A stretch of DNA of 64,000 bases from Bacillus massiliglaciei (GCF_900098925.1 NZ_LT622356.1:1-64000); one strand, 5' to 3'; shown: positions 7,754 to 17,485, counted from the stretch's first letter. Translations and numbers: made by a program. Notes: generated from the letters alone by a model not told the origin.

Positions 7754-9277
7754 ATGCTGCGGAAAAAGAAATTCGGAAGAAGAAAAAAAGAAGAGACGGA
7801 AAACCTTTCTCCTCGTGAAGAAACGGTTACGAACTTATTTCAGGAGTTTGCTGCATCCCATGATTTTATAGACTATCAAAATATCCTGAACGGTGTGCCC
7901 TACAACGTCTCTTTTATCGGGACGTTAATAGATGCGCAGGAACTTCATCAAATTGTGCTCTCTGCCATCCAAAAAGTACCCGAAGTCAGCCTGCAAAGCT
8001 TCAAAGAAGTCATCCCTGTCGAAAATATGGTGATCACCGATTCCCCTGAGGTCATCAAAGAAAGAATTCTGAGAGGAGATATGGCCCTGCGCCTCGCCTC
8101 AAAGCCCGATGAAGTGCTTTTAATCAGCGTTCCCGCGCAAAAAGGAAGGCAGGTCAACATCCCCGAACTGGAATTTGGCACCATCAGCCCACAGGAGGCC
8201 TTTGTTGAAGATATTGACACCAACCTGAACTTAATTAGGAGGCGGCTGCCGACTCCAAACCTGAGGGTGAAAGAAACCGTCGTAGGATCGCGATCCAAAT
8301 CACGTGTGGCGATTCTTTACATCGAGGACATTGCGGATACTACGAATGTCGAAACAGTCACTCAGAGAATTAATGACCTTGATTATGATGAGGTATTAGA
8401 TACCACAAACTTGATCCAAATGATCTATGACGACTCCAATACCATTTTTCCGCTGTTTTTATATACAGAGAGGCCGGACCGTGTCGCCGGCGCCCTGAAT
8501 GAAGGGAAAATCATCATTGCCGTTGACCGGTCGCCATTAGTCATTCTTGCGCCAACCACGCTTCTGGAGTATTTTGCGACGATGGAAGACTATAACATGT
8601 CCTGGATTCCCGGCTCCTTCTTTCGTCTGCTTCGGGTGTTTGCGGTTGTCTTCTCCATTTACGGCACACCGCTTTATGTAGCAATTCTGACCTTTCACTA
8701 CGAACTGATTCCGAAAGATTTGCTGGAGACGATTATCTCATCGAGAATTCTCATTCCCTTTCCGCCGCTTATCGAGGCCCTGTTCCTTGAGATCGCCATT
8801 GAGCTTTTAAGGGAAGCTGCAGCCCGGCTCCCGACCAAGGTCGGCCAAACCCTTGGTATCGTAGGAGGGATTGTCATCGGGCAGGCATCCGTCGAAGCCG
8901 GCCTGACAAGCAATATCCTCTTAATTATCGTAGCGGCTTCCGCACTGGCTTCATTTGTGACGCCGATTTACAAAATGGGCAACGCCATCAGGCTCCTGCG
9001 TTTCCCATTCCTGCTCGGAGCTCAAGTCTGGGGGGGCCTGGGCATCATGATTGTGACGATGTTTACCCTGACTCACTTGGTTCGGCTGACATCTCTCGGG
9101 AGACCGTATCTGGAACCGATCTATCCATTCCGATTTCAAGACTGGAAAGACGGGATTGTCAAACTCCCGTTTAACTTTTTTCAGAAACGGCCTTCGAATA
9201 TGAAGCCTAAAAAAGCAAACAGGTTTCATGCAACCGAGAAAAAAGATAATAAAGGAAAGAATGATTTTTATGAATAA
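7754..9277 (+). CDS. gerKA: Spore germination protein, GerA/GerKA family (A subunit)
   Basis: A 507-aa A subunit of a nutrient germinant receptor in the inner spore membrane. A basic leader (MLRKKKFGRRKKEE) and a soluble N-terminal domain of about 250 residues precede the membrane domain with its typical wording (DRVAGALNEGKIIIAVDRSP, SWIPGSFFRLLRV). The ATG at 7754 is preceded by GAGGTGAT, so I prefer it to the upstream start at 7661. It is the first gene of an A-B-C receptor operon. Subtype (GerK versus another GerA paralogue) is uncertain. Expression would be expected in the forespore, but I could not assign a sigma-G promoter with confidence. Confidence 0.9.
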   Translation: MLRKKKFGRRKKEETENLSPREETVTNLFQEFAASHDFIDYQNILNGVPYNVSFIGTLIDAQELHQIVLSAIQKVPEVSLQSFKEVIPVENMVITDSPEVIKERILRGDMALRLASKPDEVLLISVPAQKGRQVNIPELEFGTISPQEAFVEDIDTNLNLIRRRLPTPNLRVKETVVGSRSKSRVAILYIEDIADTTNVETVTQRINDLDYDEVLDTTNLIQMIYDDSNTIFPLFLYTERPDRVAGALNEGKIIIAVDRSPLVILAPTTLLEYFATMEDYNMSWIPGSFFRLLRVFAVVFSIYGTPLYVAILTFHYELIPKDLLETIISSRILIPFPPLIEALFLEIAIELLREAAARLPTKVGQTLGIVGGIVIGQASVEAGLTSNILLIIVAASALASFVTPIYKMGNAIRLLRFPFLLGAQVWGGLGIMIVTMFTLTHLVRLTSLGRPYLEPIYPFRFQDWKDGIVKLPFNFFQKRPSNMKPKKANRFHATEKKDNKGKNDFYE

Positions 9278-9294
9278 AAAGGATGGGGGCTGCT

Positions 9295-10389
9295 ATGAAT
9301 AACTGTGAAGTAAATGTTAAAAATCAAGTTTCCCCTTTTTACGCATTCTTTTTGATTCATGCCATGCAGACAGGAATCAGTGTCCTGTCGTTTCAAAAGT
9401 TTTTAGTCAAGAGAGCTGGAACAGACGGCTGGATTTCCATCCTGTTAGCGGGCATGATGGTCCATTTGTTTATCGCCGTCATCTATAAAATTTTCAGCAT
9501 GGCACCCGGAGACATTGTGTCCGTCAATAAGCATGCCATTGGGAAATACGCCGGCCACTTCTTCAGCCTGCTTTTTGCCGTCTATTTCTTTTTGATGAGC
9601 GCGGCCGTCATGACCACCTATATCAATGTCGTGCATGTGTGGATGTTTGCTCAAGTTCCTTCATGGGCTTTTGCTATTGTTTTTATGGCCTTGATTTATT
9701 ATATAATCGCCGGAGGGTTCCGCGCCGTAACCGGCATCACCTTTATCAGCGTCATTCTCGTGTACTGGCTGGTATTCATCCTGTTTTACGACCTGTTTTT
9801 CTCGGAATTCGCCAATCTGCTCCCCATGTTTGATCACCCGATCAAAGACATCATCATGGGAATTCAGGATTCCTCTTTGACCATGCTCGGTTTTGAAACC
9901 CTTCTGGTCTTTTATCCATTTTTACAACATCCGGAAACATCACAAAAATCTGCTCATCTGGGCGCCTTAACAACCACCCTGCTTGCAATGACGATCTATC
10001 TGGTTTCCATCATTTATTATTCGCCAAAAGAATTGGTGGAAGTCATCTGGCCGACGCTGTCACTGTCCAGCATTATCGAGCTGCCTTTCATCCAGCGGTT
10101 TGAATATATCCAAATTTCCTGGTGGGCTCTTGTCATCATCCCCAATATGACCATTCCTTTATGGGCAGCCAGCCGGATTGTCAAAAAAGTGTTCAGCGTG
10201 AAGCAGATTTATCCATTGCTCGCCATGTTTGTCCTGATTCTTCTCTCTCAAATCTTCGTTCTTGATAAAGACATGTTCGTTATCTATGAGAAAGCCGTGA
10301 ATCAATTTGGTCCGGCGCTGCTCTTTATGTATCTGCCTGTATTGCTGGGGATCGTTTATTGGAAAAAGAAACGGGGGAAACAGACATGA
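9295..10389 (+). CDS. gerKB: Spore germination permease, GerKB family (B subunit)
   Basis: A 364-aa integral membrane protein with about ten hydrophobic segments, of the endospore germination permease family within the APC superfamily; this subunit usually carries the nutrient-binding pocket. The ATG at 9295 sits 5-6 bases after GGATGGGGG; the ATG at 9283 would overlap that ribosome site. It follows gerKA by 17 bases, and its stop overlaps the next ATG (ATGA). Confidence 0.9.
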   Translation: MNNCEVNVKNQVSPFYAFFLIHAMQTGISVLSFQKFLVKRAGTDGWISILLAGMMVHLFIAVIYKIFSMAPGDIVSVNKHAIGKYAGHFFSLLFAVYFFLMSAAVMTTYINVVHVWMFAQVPSWAFAIVFMALIYYIIAGGFRAVTGITFISVILVYWLVFILFYDLFFSEFANLLPMFDHPIKDIIMGIQDSSLTMLGFETLLVFYPFLQHPETSQKSAHLGALTTTLLAMTIYLVSIIYYSPKELVEVIWPTLSLSSIIELPFIQRFEYIQISWWALVIIPNMTIPLWAASRIVKKVFSVKQIYPLLAMFVLILLSQIFVLDKDMFVIYEKAVNQFGPALLFMYLPVLLGIVYWKKKRGKQT

Positions 10390-11462
10390 AAAAGGCCGTG
10401 ATTCTGATCGTATCCTTCCTGCTTCTGACCGCCTGCGGAAACACGCGGGTAGTCGATGATTTGGATTTAGCACAAGCGATTGGCTTCGATTTAGCCGAAG
10501 AGGGGGAAATTAAGGGAATGTTTGTCATCCCCCTGTTTAAAAAAGAGGAGCAAGGAAAATACCGAATCGTTGAGAGTTTCTCCAAATCGGCAAGCGATGC
10601 CCAGGTAGAAGTCTCCAAGAAAGCGCCGAGGCCTATTGTGCTTGGGCAGACCCGAGTGGTGCTATTAAGCGAAGACGTCGTCCAAGAAAAGGGAATTCAT
10701 CATTTGCTGGATTTCCTGAACCGGGATCCGAGCGTAGGAAGCCGGGTAAACGTTGCGATCGTGAAGGGAAGCGTTCACGAGATTCTATATACAAAATTTA
10801 AGGAGTCCAACCTTAATATCGGCGTCTATGTCTCAGACACCATCAATCAGCAATCAAAGGTCGGGAACGGCCCAAAGATCAATCTCCAAATTTTCACGAA
10901 AGATAACTTAGAAGACAATGGAAACGGATATCTCCCCGTTATTAAGAAGGAAAAAGGCGAAATCGGTGTTTCAGGCATCGTCCTTTTCGAAAAAGAACGG
11001 ATCGTCGGCCGTATTCCGACCGATAAAATGTTCGTCTTCAAATCCCTGATTGAAAGACATAAACGAGGATTCTATTATTTGCAGACAAAGGAATTTAAAA
11101 ACATCGTGCTCGAAAATATCGTTGGAGGCTCCACCTACTCCGTGAAGAAAAAAGCCGGCAAGCCTGCCGTTCATATTACGATTAAAATCAAAGGAGAACT
11201 GAAAGAAGTCACAGCGAAGAAAAGACTGAATAAAACGGAAACGGTCAAAATTGAGAAAATCTTAGAAAAGCACCTGGCCAAAGAAAGTGAGCAGCTCATC
11301 AGCAAGTTACAGAAAAAGAATATCGACCCATTTGGAATGAAAAAAAGAGTACATGCCCAAAACAAGAACCTGACCGAAAAAAAATGGCAGGAAATGTATC
11401 CTGAAATGCCCATCCATGTCAAAGCCGAAGTCGATATCATTCAGACAGGGACCATCGAATAA
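10386..11462 (+). CDS. gerKC: Spore germination lipoprotein, Ger(x)C family (C subunit)
   Basis: A 358-aa lipoprotein. The signal peptide MKKAVILIVSFLLLTAC ends in a lipobox (LTAC), and the mature part begins with the RVVDDLDLAQAIGFD wording typical of Ger(x)C proteins. The C subunit is needed for receptor function and is anchored on the outer face of the inner spore membrane. The ATG overlaps the gerKB stop by four bases and a bidirectional terminator follows, so the operon has three genes. Confidence 0.92.
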   Translation: MKKAVILIVSFLLLTACGNTRVVDDLDLAQAIGFDLAEEGEIKGMFVIPLFKKEEQGKYRIVESFSKSASDAQVEVSKKAPRPIVLGQTRVVLLSEDVVQEKGIHHLLDFLNRDPSVGSRVNVAIVKGSVHEILYTKFKESNLNIGVYVSDTINQQSKVGNGPKINLQIFTKDNLEDNGNGYLPVIKKEKGEIGVSGIVLFEKERIVGRIPTDKMFVFKSLIERHKRGFYYLQTKEFKNIVLENIVGGSTYSVKKKAGKPAVHITIKIKGELKEVTAKKRLNKTETVKIEKILEKHLAKESEQLISKLQKKNIDPFGMKKRVHAQNKNLTEKKWQEMYPEMPIHVKAEVDIIQTGTIE

Positions 11463-11466
11463 ACGC

Positions 11467-11507
11467 AAAAAAAGCGCCGGAATATGCATTCACGGCGCTT
11501 TTCTTTC
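11467..11507. terminator. Bidirectional terminator between gerKC and selU
   Basis: AAAGCGCCG, a 13-base loop and CGGCGCTTT are flanked by A-rich and T-rich tracts, so the hairpin can end both convergent genes. Confidence 0.9.
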
Positions 11508-12557
11508 TTACACGGTCTGAGGTTCCCCAGCCGTATTCAAATAGTCTCGGACACGTACAATCGCTTCGTCAATATTCCGGACTTCGAGCCTGATAATCTG
11601 GCTCTGCGGAAAATGGCTGGTCGTATGTTCATAGAGCGGATCATAATAATATTCCAGCAGCAGCTGGACAGCTGAAGCATATTCCCCGGTCTCCAAATCT
11701 TTCTGAATCTGATTGGCCGCCGGTGTATGAATCCTTCGTTTGATGCGCGAGAAGGCCTCCAAACATTCCGCAGCATGCTCTGTCGGCTGATAATCCTCTA
11801 AAATGTGGCGCACCCGTTCTTCGATGGGCATATCGATGAACAATTGCAGCCCCTTCTCTTTTTTATCTAAAAGAAAGTCAGGAACCATCGCTTTGCCGAC
11901 CCGCTTGCTTTCCCCCTCAAAGACCACATAAGGAGAATCACTGACACGCTGCAGATCCTTAAGCAGCAGGGAATCGAATTTCTTCTGGTTATGCGGTTCC
12001 AGCCCGATTTGTCCAAAAATAGACCCGCGGTGGTTCGCCATTCCTTCCAGATCCAAGACCGGATAGCCTTCATCCGCAAGTTTTCTGAGAATGATTGTCT
12101 TTCCTGACCCCGTATTGCCGTTCAGCACAATCGCCCGGGGTTTCATCTCAAAAGAACCCAGCTGGTCGGTTACATAATTCCGGTAGGCCCGGTAGCCGCC
12201 TTCCAGACGGAACGCCCGGATGCCCATCAAGGAAAGGACTGTCGCTGTTGTCCGGCTGCGCATGCCGCCGCGCCAGCAAAAGACCGCCTTCTCCCCATTC
12301 AGGCTTGAGAATTTCTTAACAAATTCCGGCAGTTTGGCAGAAGCGATTTCCAGCCCCCGCTCCTTGGCCGCCTGGACACTGACTTGTTTATACAAAGTCC
12401 CGACCTCAGCCCGCTCCTCGTCCGTGAAGAACGGAATATTGATACTGCCGGGGATTGTGGAATCTTTATATTCAGACTCTGACCGCACATCAATGATCGT
12501 AAGCTCTTTTTGCTCTTTTAACGAAAGTAATCTCTCAACAGATATATCTTGAAACAC
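11508..12557 (-). CDS. selU: tRNA 2-selenouridine synthase (SelU/MnmH)
   Basis: A 349-aa enzyme that replaces sulfur by selenium in 2-thiouridine at the wobble position of tRNAs for Lys, Glu and Gln, using selenophosphate. The N-terminal rhodanese domain has CWRGGMRSRT (Cys about residue 94), and the C-terminal part has a P-loop (GNTGSGKT, about 147-154). The GTG at 12557 is chosen because AAAGGTGG lies 8 bases upstream. It is cotranscribed with selD. No selenocysteine machinery (selA, selB, selC) is present in this window, so selenium use here points to tRNA modification. Confidence 0.93.
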   Translation of the reverse strand: MFQDISVERLLSLKEQKELTIIDVRSESEYKDSTIPGSINIPFFTDEERAEVGTLYKQVSVQAAKERGLEIASAKLPEFVKKFSSLNGEKAVFCWRGGMRSRTTATVLSLMGIRAFRLEGGYRAYRNYVTDQLGSFEMKPRAIVLNGNTGSGKTIILRKLADEGYPVLDLEGMANHRGSIFGQIGLEPHNQKKFDSLLLKDLQRVSDSPYVVFEGESKRVGKAMVPDFLLDKKEKGLQLFIDMPIEERVRHILEDYQPTEHAAECLEAFSRIKRRIHTPAANQIQKDLETGEYASAVQLLLEYYYDPLYEHTTSHFPQSQIIRLEVRNIDEAIVRVRDYLNTAGEPQTV

Positions 12558-12634
12558 TCGTGTTTCCACCTTTCTATTGTGCACCACTGAAAAAACCGGC
12601 CTTTCAGCCGATTTTCCCTTTACCCAAGATGTTC

Positions 12635-13684
12635 TTACAATACAGTAATATGCCCTGGATTCTCTTCTGTAACCTCACCGATAATCGCCGCTTCCACTCC
12701 TGCTTTCTTGAGGTCCGCGAGCAGCTCTTCTGCCTGTCCGTCTGTCACCGAAATCAAAAGGCCGCCTGAAGTAACCGCATCACATAAAATCCATTGGCCA
12801 ATTTGATCCATTGATTCAGGGAAAGTCACATCCCCTTCAAGATGGGCAAAGTTATTCTTGGTTCCGCCAGGCACAGCCCCGCCCTCTGCAAGTTCCCTTA
12901 CTCTTGGCAGGACAGGAACCTGGTTCTCATAGATCCGCAGACCGGTTCCGCTTCCTTTCGCCATTTCAGAAGCATGTCCAAGCAGGCCGAAACCAGTCAC
13001 GTCCGTAGAGGAATGGACTTCATAGGCATCCATTGTCTCTGCAGCTGTTTTATTCAGCGTTGCCATCACTTTCGTCACGCGGGAAATTTCCTCCTCAGTC
13101 AAAAGGCCGCGCTTGATTGATGTGGTCAAAATGCCGACTCCGATCGGCTTCGTCAAAATCAGTTTATCGCCCGGTTTCGCTCCTGCATTCGTCCGTACCT
13201 TATCAGGATGGACAATGCCGGTAACCGCTAAACCGAATTTCGGCTCATTGTCATCAATAGAATGGCCGCCAACGAGCGTAACGCCCGCTTCTTTCAATTT
13301 ATCGCCCGCACCGCGCAGAATTTCCGTCAGGATGCTCTTATCCAGTTTGGAAATCGGGAATGCCACGATGTTCAGCGCAGTCAGCGGCTTGCCGCCCATT
13401 GCATAAATATCGCTGATCGCATTCGTCGCCGCAATTTGGCCAAAAGAATATGGATCATCCACAATCGGCGTAAAGAAATCCACGGTCTGAACCATCGCCA
13501 GGTCATCCGTCAGGCGGTAAACACCGGCATCATCGCTTGTATCAAGACCGACAAGCAAATCCGGATTCGGCACCGCAGCCGGCAGGCCTCTCAGAACCTG
13601 TGCCAGATCCGCAGGCCCGATTTTACAGCCGCAGCCCCCTTTTGTTGTCATGGATGTTAATTTTATATCATTCATATCTGTCAT
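12635..13684 (-). CDS. selD: Selenide, water dikinase (SelD)
   Basis: A 349-aa enzyme that makes selenophosphate from selenide and ATP. The N-terminal GGCGCKIG motif holds Cys18 and Lys21, matching the catalytic Cys/Lys pair of E. coli SelD; this copy uses Cys, not selenocysteine. AIRS-type ATP-binding motifs follow (TDDLAMVQTVDFFTP, GGHSIDDNEP, TDVTGFGLLGH). The ATG at 13684 lies 9 bases after AGAAGGG; the TTG at 13693 is too close to that site. selU follows by about 80 bases. Confidence 0.95.
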   Translation of the reverse strand: MTDMNDIKLTSMTTKGGCGCKIGPADLAQVLRGLPAAVPNPDLLVGLDTSDDAGVYRLTDDLAMVQTVDFFTPIVDDPYSFGQIAATNAISDIYAMGGKPLTALNIVAFPISKLDKSILTEILRGAGDKLKEAGVTLVGGHSIDDNEPKFGLAVTGIVHPDKVRTNAGAKPGDKLILTKPIGVGILTTSIKRGLLTEEEISRVTKVMATLNKTAAETMDAYEVHSSTDVTGFGLLGHASEMAKGSGTGLRIYENQVPVLPRVRELAEGGAVPGGTKNNFAHLEGDVTFPESMDQIGQWILCDAVTSGGLLISVTDGQAEELLADLKKAGVEAAIIGEVTEENPGHITVL

Positions 13685-13789
13685 GAGAAACAACCCTTCT
13701 TTTACACTTTATATCTCCATTATAGACTACTTTACAAATAAATACATAAACATGCTTCAAAAATCCAATCGCCAGATCCTAACAGATTT

Positions 13790-13806
13790 CAAATTTATGG
13801 TATAAT
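13790..13806 (+). promoter_or_regulatory. Extended -10 promoter of the DUF318 permease
   Basis: TGGTATAAT is an extended -10 box (TGnTATAAT) about 45 bases before the permease start. No clear -35 is seen, which is common for extended -10 promoters. Confidence 0.55.
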
Positions 13807-13850
13807 GATTTGTCGAAAAAAATATATTTCTATTCATATAGGAGGTTACC

Positions 13851-14912
13851 ATGTCACAATTAGCCGAACCATCCCGGCACGGGCACTCATCCAACCGGAA
13901 AGCGCTCTGGTTCATTGCCGCTTTTCTTCTGATTGCCGCTGCCGGACTTCTTTATGTCAAATGGTGGCCATATTACCATAAAACCCTGCTCGCTGCAGGC
14001 ACACACTCCATTGGGGACTCCATTCTCGGAAACATGTCCGATGCCTCCCCTTCTTGGAATGCCGCTTGGGAATATGCCGTTGTTTACTTTTCATCAATCT
14101 GGAAAGCCGCGATTCTCGGCATTCTGCTCGGTTCCCTCATTCAGGTGCTATTGCCGGCACAATGGCTGCTGAAATGGCTGGGAAAAACGTCTTTCGGAAG
14201 CACCGCTATCGCCGGACTCGCTTCTATGCCGGGCATGATGTGCACCTGCTGTGCAGCGCCGATGGCCGTCGGGCTACGCAAAAAGAAAGTATCTGTCGGA
14301 GCGGCGCTTGCTTTCTGGATTGGCAACCCGACCATCAATCCGGCAACACTGATTTTCATGACCTTTGTGCTGTCCTGGAAATTTACGCTGATCCGCCTGA
14401 TTTTCGGGCTGATCCTGACATTCGGTGTCAGCTATCTCGCCAATCGTTTTGTTAAAAACGAAGAGCCTGTTGAAATAGAGGAAATGGCCGCTGAAGCAGA
14501 GCCTAAAGGTTCCTTTATCTCCAGATGGCTGAAGGCAATGGGAAGCATGCTTCTCTATATTGTGCCTGCCTACGTCCTGTCCGTTCTTCTTCTTGGCGCA
14601 GGACGGGTCTGGCTTTTCCCGCATATGAGCGAATCTGCTGCGAATAGTCTGATCGCCATCATTATTTTTGCTGTAGCCGGAATGCTGTTCGTCATCCCGA
14701 CTGCAGCCGAAATCCCGATCATCCAGACATTCATGTCCGTCGGTCTTGGCGGAGGCCCGGCAGCAGCCCTTCTTATTACGCTGCCTGCCATCAGCCTGCC
14801 GTCGCTGTTGATCGTAGCAAAATCCTTCCCTAAGAAAGTCATGTACTTTGTCATGGGATCTGTCACGCTGATCGGAATCATCAGCGGACTCGTCGGAATG
14901 CTTGTTTTGTAA
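13851..14912 (+). CDS. DUF318/COG0701 family permease
   Basis: A 353-aa membrane protein with about eight hydrophobic segments. The first repeat holds the cysteine cluster MMCTCCAAPMAVGLRKK and then GNPTINPATLIFM. The second repeat shows the pseudo-symmetric FVIPTAAEIPIIQTF and ITLPAISLPSLLIV. DUF318 includes ArsP organoarsenical exporters and many uncharacterised permeases with conserved Cys. AGGAGG lies 7 bases before the ATG. It is divergent from selD-selU, which suggests, but does not show, a link to selenium or another soft element. A strong terminator ends the unit. Confidence 0.8.
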   Translation: MSQLAEPSRHGHSSNRKALWFIAAFLLIAAAGLLYVKWWPYYHKTLLAAGTHSIGDSILGNMSDASPSWNAAWEYAVVYFSSIWKAAILGILLGSLIQVLLPAQWLLKWLGKTSFGSTAIAGLASMPGMMCTCCAAPMAVGLRKKKVSVGAALAFWIGNPTINPATLIFMTFVLSWKFTLIRLIFGLILTFGVSYLANRFVKNEEPVEIEEMAAEAEPKGSFISRWLKAMGSMLLYIVPAYVLSVLLLGAGRVWLFPHMSESAANSLIAIIIFAVAGMLFVIPTAAEIPIIQTFMSVGLGGGPAAALLITLPAISLPSLLIVAKSFPKKVMYFVMGSVTLIGIISGLVGMLVL

Positions 14913-14913
14913 G

Positions 14914-14966
14914 AAAAAGGGGCATCCTGCAAGACAATCATCGTCTTGCGGGGTGCCCCTTTTTAC
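14914..14966. terminator. Strong bidirectional terminator
   Basis: AAAAGGGGCA...GCAAGAC and GTCTTGC...TGCCCCTTTTT form a long stem with two internal mismatches. It serves the permease on the plus strand and the symporter gene on the minus strand. Confidence 0.92.
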
Positions 14967-15008
14967 TTTTTACAAAATAGGATTTCCGTCCCTCACAGCC
15001 GCCATTTT

Positions 15009-16412
15009 TTACATTTCTTCTTTCATCTCCCCTACCACAATGGTTTCTTTCTTTGGCACCAAAGCGCCGATACCCATGATGACAGCAGACGCCGCCAGTC
15101 CCCAAAGAATGGCATTTAATGACGTGACACCCTCAATGACCAAATCGACAATCACCACGATGGCGCTGACCACCATAGAGGACATGACTACCTTGGCAGA
15201 AATTTTCTTCCAGAACAAGGCCGCCAGAACCGGAAGGAAAATGCTGCCGGACAGAAGCGCATAAGCCACATCCAAAGCCACGATGATATCCTGAAGCATA
15301 AGGGCGATGAAGATGGCCGCACAGCCAACAAGAAATGTAACGATCCGGTTCAGCGTGATCAATTGCTTGTCCGTCCGCTCCTTCTTACTTTTCAAAAGAA
15401 CGAAATCATTCACAATCACTGTGGAAGAAGCGATGATCGTACCGGAAGCCGTCGACATCACCGCCGAAGAGACCGCAGCAATCAAAAGTCCGATGACACC
15501 TGTCGGCAGGATTTCCATTACCAGCTGAGGAAGTGCCTGCTGCGGATCCGCCAGTCCCGGAAGAACGACACTTGCTGTCATCCCGATCACGGCTCCTGCG
15601 ATTCCATAGACAATGCACAGGATTCCCGCGGAGATGGTCCCTTTCCGAAGAACTTTCTCATTCTTTGCAGTAAAAGCCCGCTGCCATATATCCTGCCCGA
15701 TCATGACGCCAAAGAAATACAGAAGGAAATAGCTGAAAATCTGGCTGCCTCCGATATGGGTTAAGCTGAGGAATTCTTCGCTCACCTGGCTTTCAATTCC
15801 GGATACTCCGCCCGCATGGAAAATGCCGACTGGCAGCAAAATCAGGATGATGCCAATGAACATCACCCAGAACTGGATGACATCCGTCATGGTGACGGCC
15901 CACATACCGCCAAGCATCGTATAAAGCACAACGATCAGCCCGCCGACAAGGATGGACGTGATGCTGCTCCAGCCGAATAAAGCGGAAAACATCACACCGA
16001 TGGCCACCATCGAGGTAACCGACACCATGATGTCATAGACAGCCATGACCAGTCCGCTAATAAAACGGCTGCTTTCGCCAAACCGCTTTCCAAGCAGTTC
16101 GCTTACACTGAAAACGGAAAGCTTGCTTATTTTTTTCGATAAAAAGAGGCCCATCCCCAGGATGCCGAGTCCGATCATCGCTACAAGCCATAATCCGGAT
16201 AATCCGTATTGATACCCCAAGGCCGCACTTCCGAATGTGGACGCTCCGCCGAGCACGACCGCCGTCATCGCCGGAATATAGAGGCCATAGCCCAGCCGTT
16301 TCCCGGCCACAAGGAAGTCACTCTGACTCCCGACCCTTCTGGAACTGTACACCCCGACACCAATCAGCATAAGAAAATACACCATCACAATCCCTAAATC
16401 AAGAAACGCCAT
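15009..16412 (-). CDS. Sodium:solute symporter family transporter
   Basis: A 467-aa SSS-family protein with about 13 hydrophobic segments and typical wording (DFLVAGKRLGYG, MLGGMWAVTMTDVIQFW, SAVMSTASGTIIASSTVIVND). The ATG at 16412 is preceded by AAGGGGGAAGGGAA. It is the second gene after the ureohydrolase (52-base gap) and shares its sigma-54 promoter, so it probably imports the substrate of that enzyme or a related amine or amino acid. The substrate cannot be read from sequence. Confidence 0.88.
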   Translation of the reverse strand: MAFLDLGIVMVYFLMLIGVGVYSSRRVGSQSDFLVAGKRLGYGLYIPAMTAVVLGGASTFGSAALGYQYGLSGLWLVAMIGLGILGMGLFLSKKISKLSVFSVSELLGKRFGESSRFISGLVMAVYDIMVSVTSMVAIGVMFSALFGWSSITSILVGGLIVVLYTMLGGMWAVTMTDVIQFWVMFIGIILILLPVGIFHAGGVSGIESQVSEEFLSLTHIGGSQIFSYFLLYFFGVMIGQDIWQRAFTAKNEKVLRKGTISAGILCIVYGIAGAVIGMTASVVLPGLADPQQALPQLVMEILPTGVIGLLIAAVSSAVMSTASGTIIASSTVIVNDFVLLKSKKERTDKQLITLNRIVTFLVGCAAIFIALMLQDIIVALDVAYALLSGSIFLPVLAALFWKKISAKVVMSSMVVSAIVVIVDLVIEGVTSLNAILWGLAASAVIMGIGALVPKKETIVVGEMKEEM

Positions 16413-16463
16413 TTCCCTTCCCCCTTTAAATATCATGAATATTCCGAATTTTATTTCCGCTTT

Positions 16464-17450
16464 TTATCGCCTGCGATTTAAAACCGCTCTTACTTCCGCT
16501 TCTTTTTCCCGCTTATTCCAGGCAATGAGCGAAATGAATTCATAGCCAATGCCCGCCGCTGCAAGAGCGGTAATTTTCGTCGGATCCCGGTCCGGCAGCA
16601 CCTCCACGATATCAAATCCCTTGAGGTTCAAGCCCTTGAGCTCCCTGACAAACTGCTGCGCTTCATACGTGCTGAAGCCGCCAATTTCCGGGGTGCCTGT
16701 CCCCGGTGCAAACGAAGGATCCAGAAAATCCACATCAAAGGTAACAAACACCGGCTGGCACCCGACCCTGCTGCGAATGGCATCTCCCAATTCCTCAGCG
16801 CTCATTTTCTTCAGCCGGTCGGCCGGAATAACCTGATAGCCGAGACCCTCCGCATCACGGAGATCATCCGGACCGTACAAGCCTCCCCTCATGCCAATCT
16901 GGATAGAGGCAGAAGGGTCGACGAGCTCTTCTTCCACAGCCCTCCTGAACATCGTGCCATGGGAAAATTTCTTCCCAAAGTAGGTATCCCATGTATCGCC
17001 ATGCGAATCGAAATGAACAAGGCTGATCTTTCCATACCGCTTGGCCATGGCCCGCAAATGAGGAAGTGAGACCGAATGATCGCCGCCAATCAGGATCGGT
17101 ACAATCGCCTGATCCAATATCGGCTTCAGCTGATTTGCGATCCTGTCATAAGAATCCTCAATATACCCGGGATTCACATCCAGGTCCCCATAATCAACCC
17201 CCGAGCAATAGGCAAATATATCGACGTCCAGTCCCGGATTGTAAGGCTTCAAAAGTGAAGACACCGACCGGACCGCCTCCGGGCCAAAGCGCGTGCCCAC
17301 CGCAAATGTTCCGCCTGTATCAAACGGCACCCCAGCTACCACGAAGTCGACATCCTCTGCCGTTTTTTCATAAGGAAGCCTCATAAACGTTTTAATCCCG
17401 CTGAAGCGAGGCGATTCCTGAGCATTCACCGGCTGATATTTGACTGTCAT
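16464..17450 (-). CDS. Ureohydrolase (agmatinase/guanidinobutyrase family)
   Basis: A 328-aa binuclear metal hydrolase of the arginase/agmatinase family, which releases urea from a guanidino compound. All metal ligands are visible: GGDHS (His125), DSHGD (Asp148, His150, Asp152) and TFDVDFLDP (Asp239, Asp241). The substrate loop TYFGKKFSHGTMFRRA and the length, longer than B. subtilis SpeB (about 290 aa), are reminiscent of guanidinobutyrases, but agmatine or another guanidino acid is possible. The ATG at 17450 follows GGGGG at a good distance. A sigma-54 promoter lies 36 bases upstream and a sodium symporter gene follows. No ykkC-type guanidine riboswitch is seen, which argues weakly against a free-guanidine hydrolase. 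Confidence 0.88.
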   Translation of the reverse strand: MTVKYQPVNAQESPRFSGIKTFMRLPYEKTAEDVDFVVAGVPFDTGGTFAVGTRFGPEAVRSVSSLLKPYNPGLDVDIFAYCSGVDYGDLDVNPGYIEDSYDRIANQLKPILDQAIVPILIGGDHSVSLPHLRAMAKRYGKISLVHFDSHGDTWDTYFGKKFSHGTMFRRAVEEELVDPSASIQIGMRGGLYGPDDLRDAEGLGYQVIPADRLKKMSAEELGDAIRSRVGCQPVFVTFDVDFLDPSFAPGTGTPEIGGFSTYEAQQFVRELKGLNLKGFDIVEVLPDRDPTKITALAAAGIGYEFISLIAWNKREKEAEVRAVLNRRR

Positions 17451-17485
17451 ATCATTTTCCCCCTTTAGTCCTTTCCCTTTATACT

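Noticed and set aside
13600-13684. Selenocysteine codon in selD
   Set aside because: The catalytic position is encoded as Cys and no in-frame TGA occurs in the gene.
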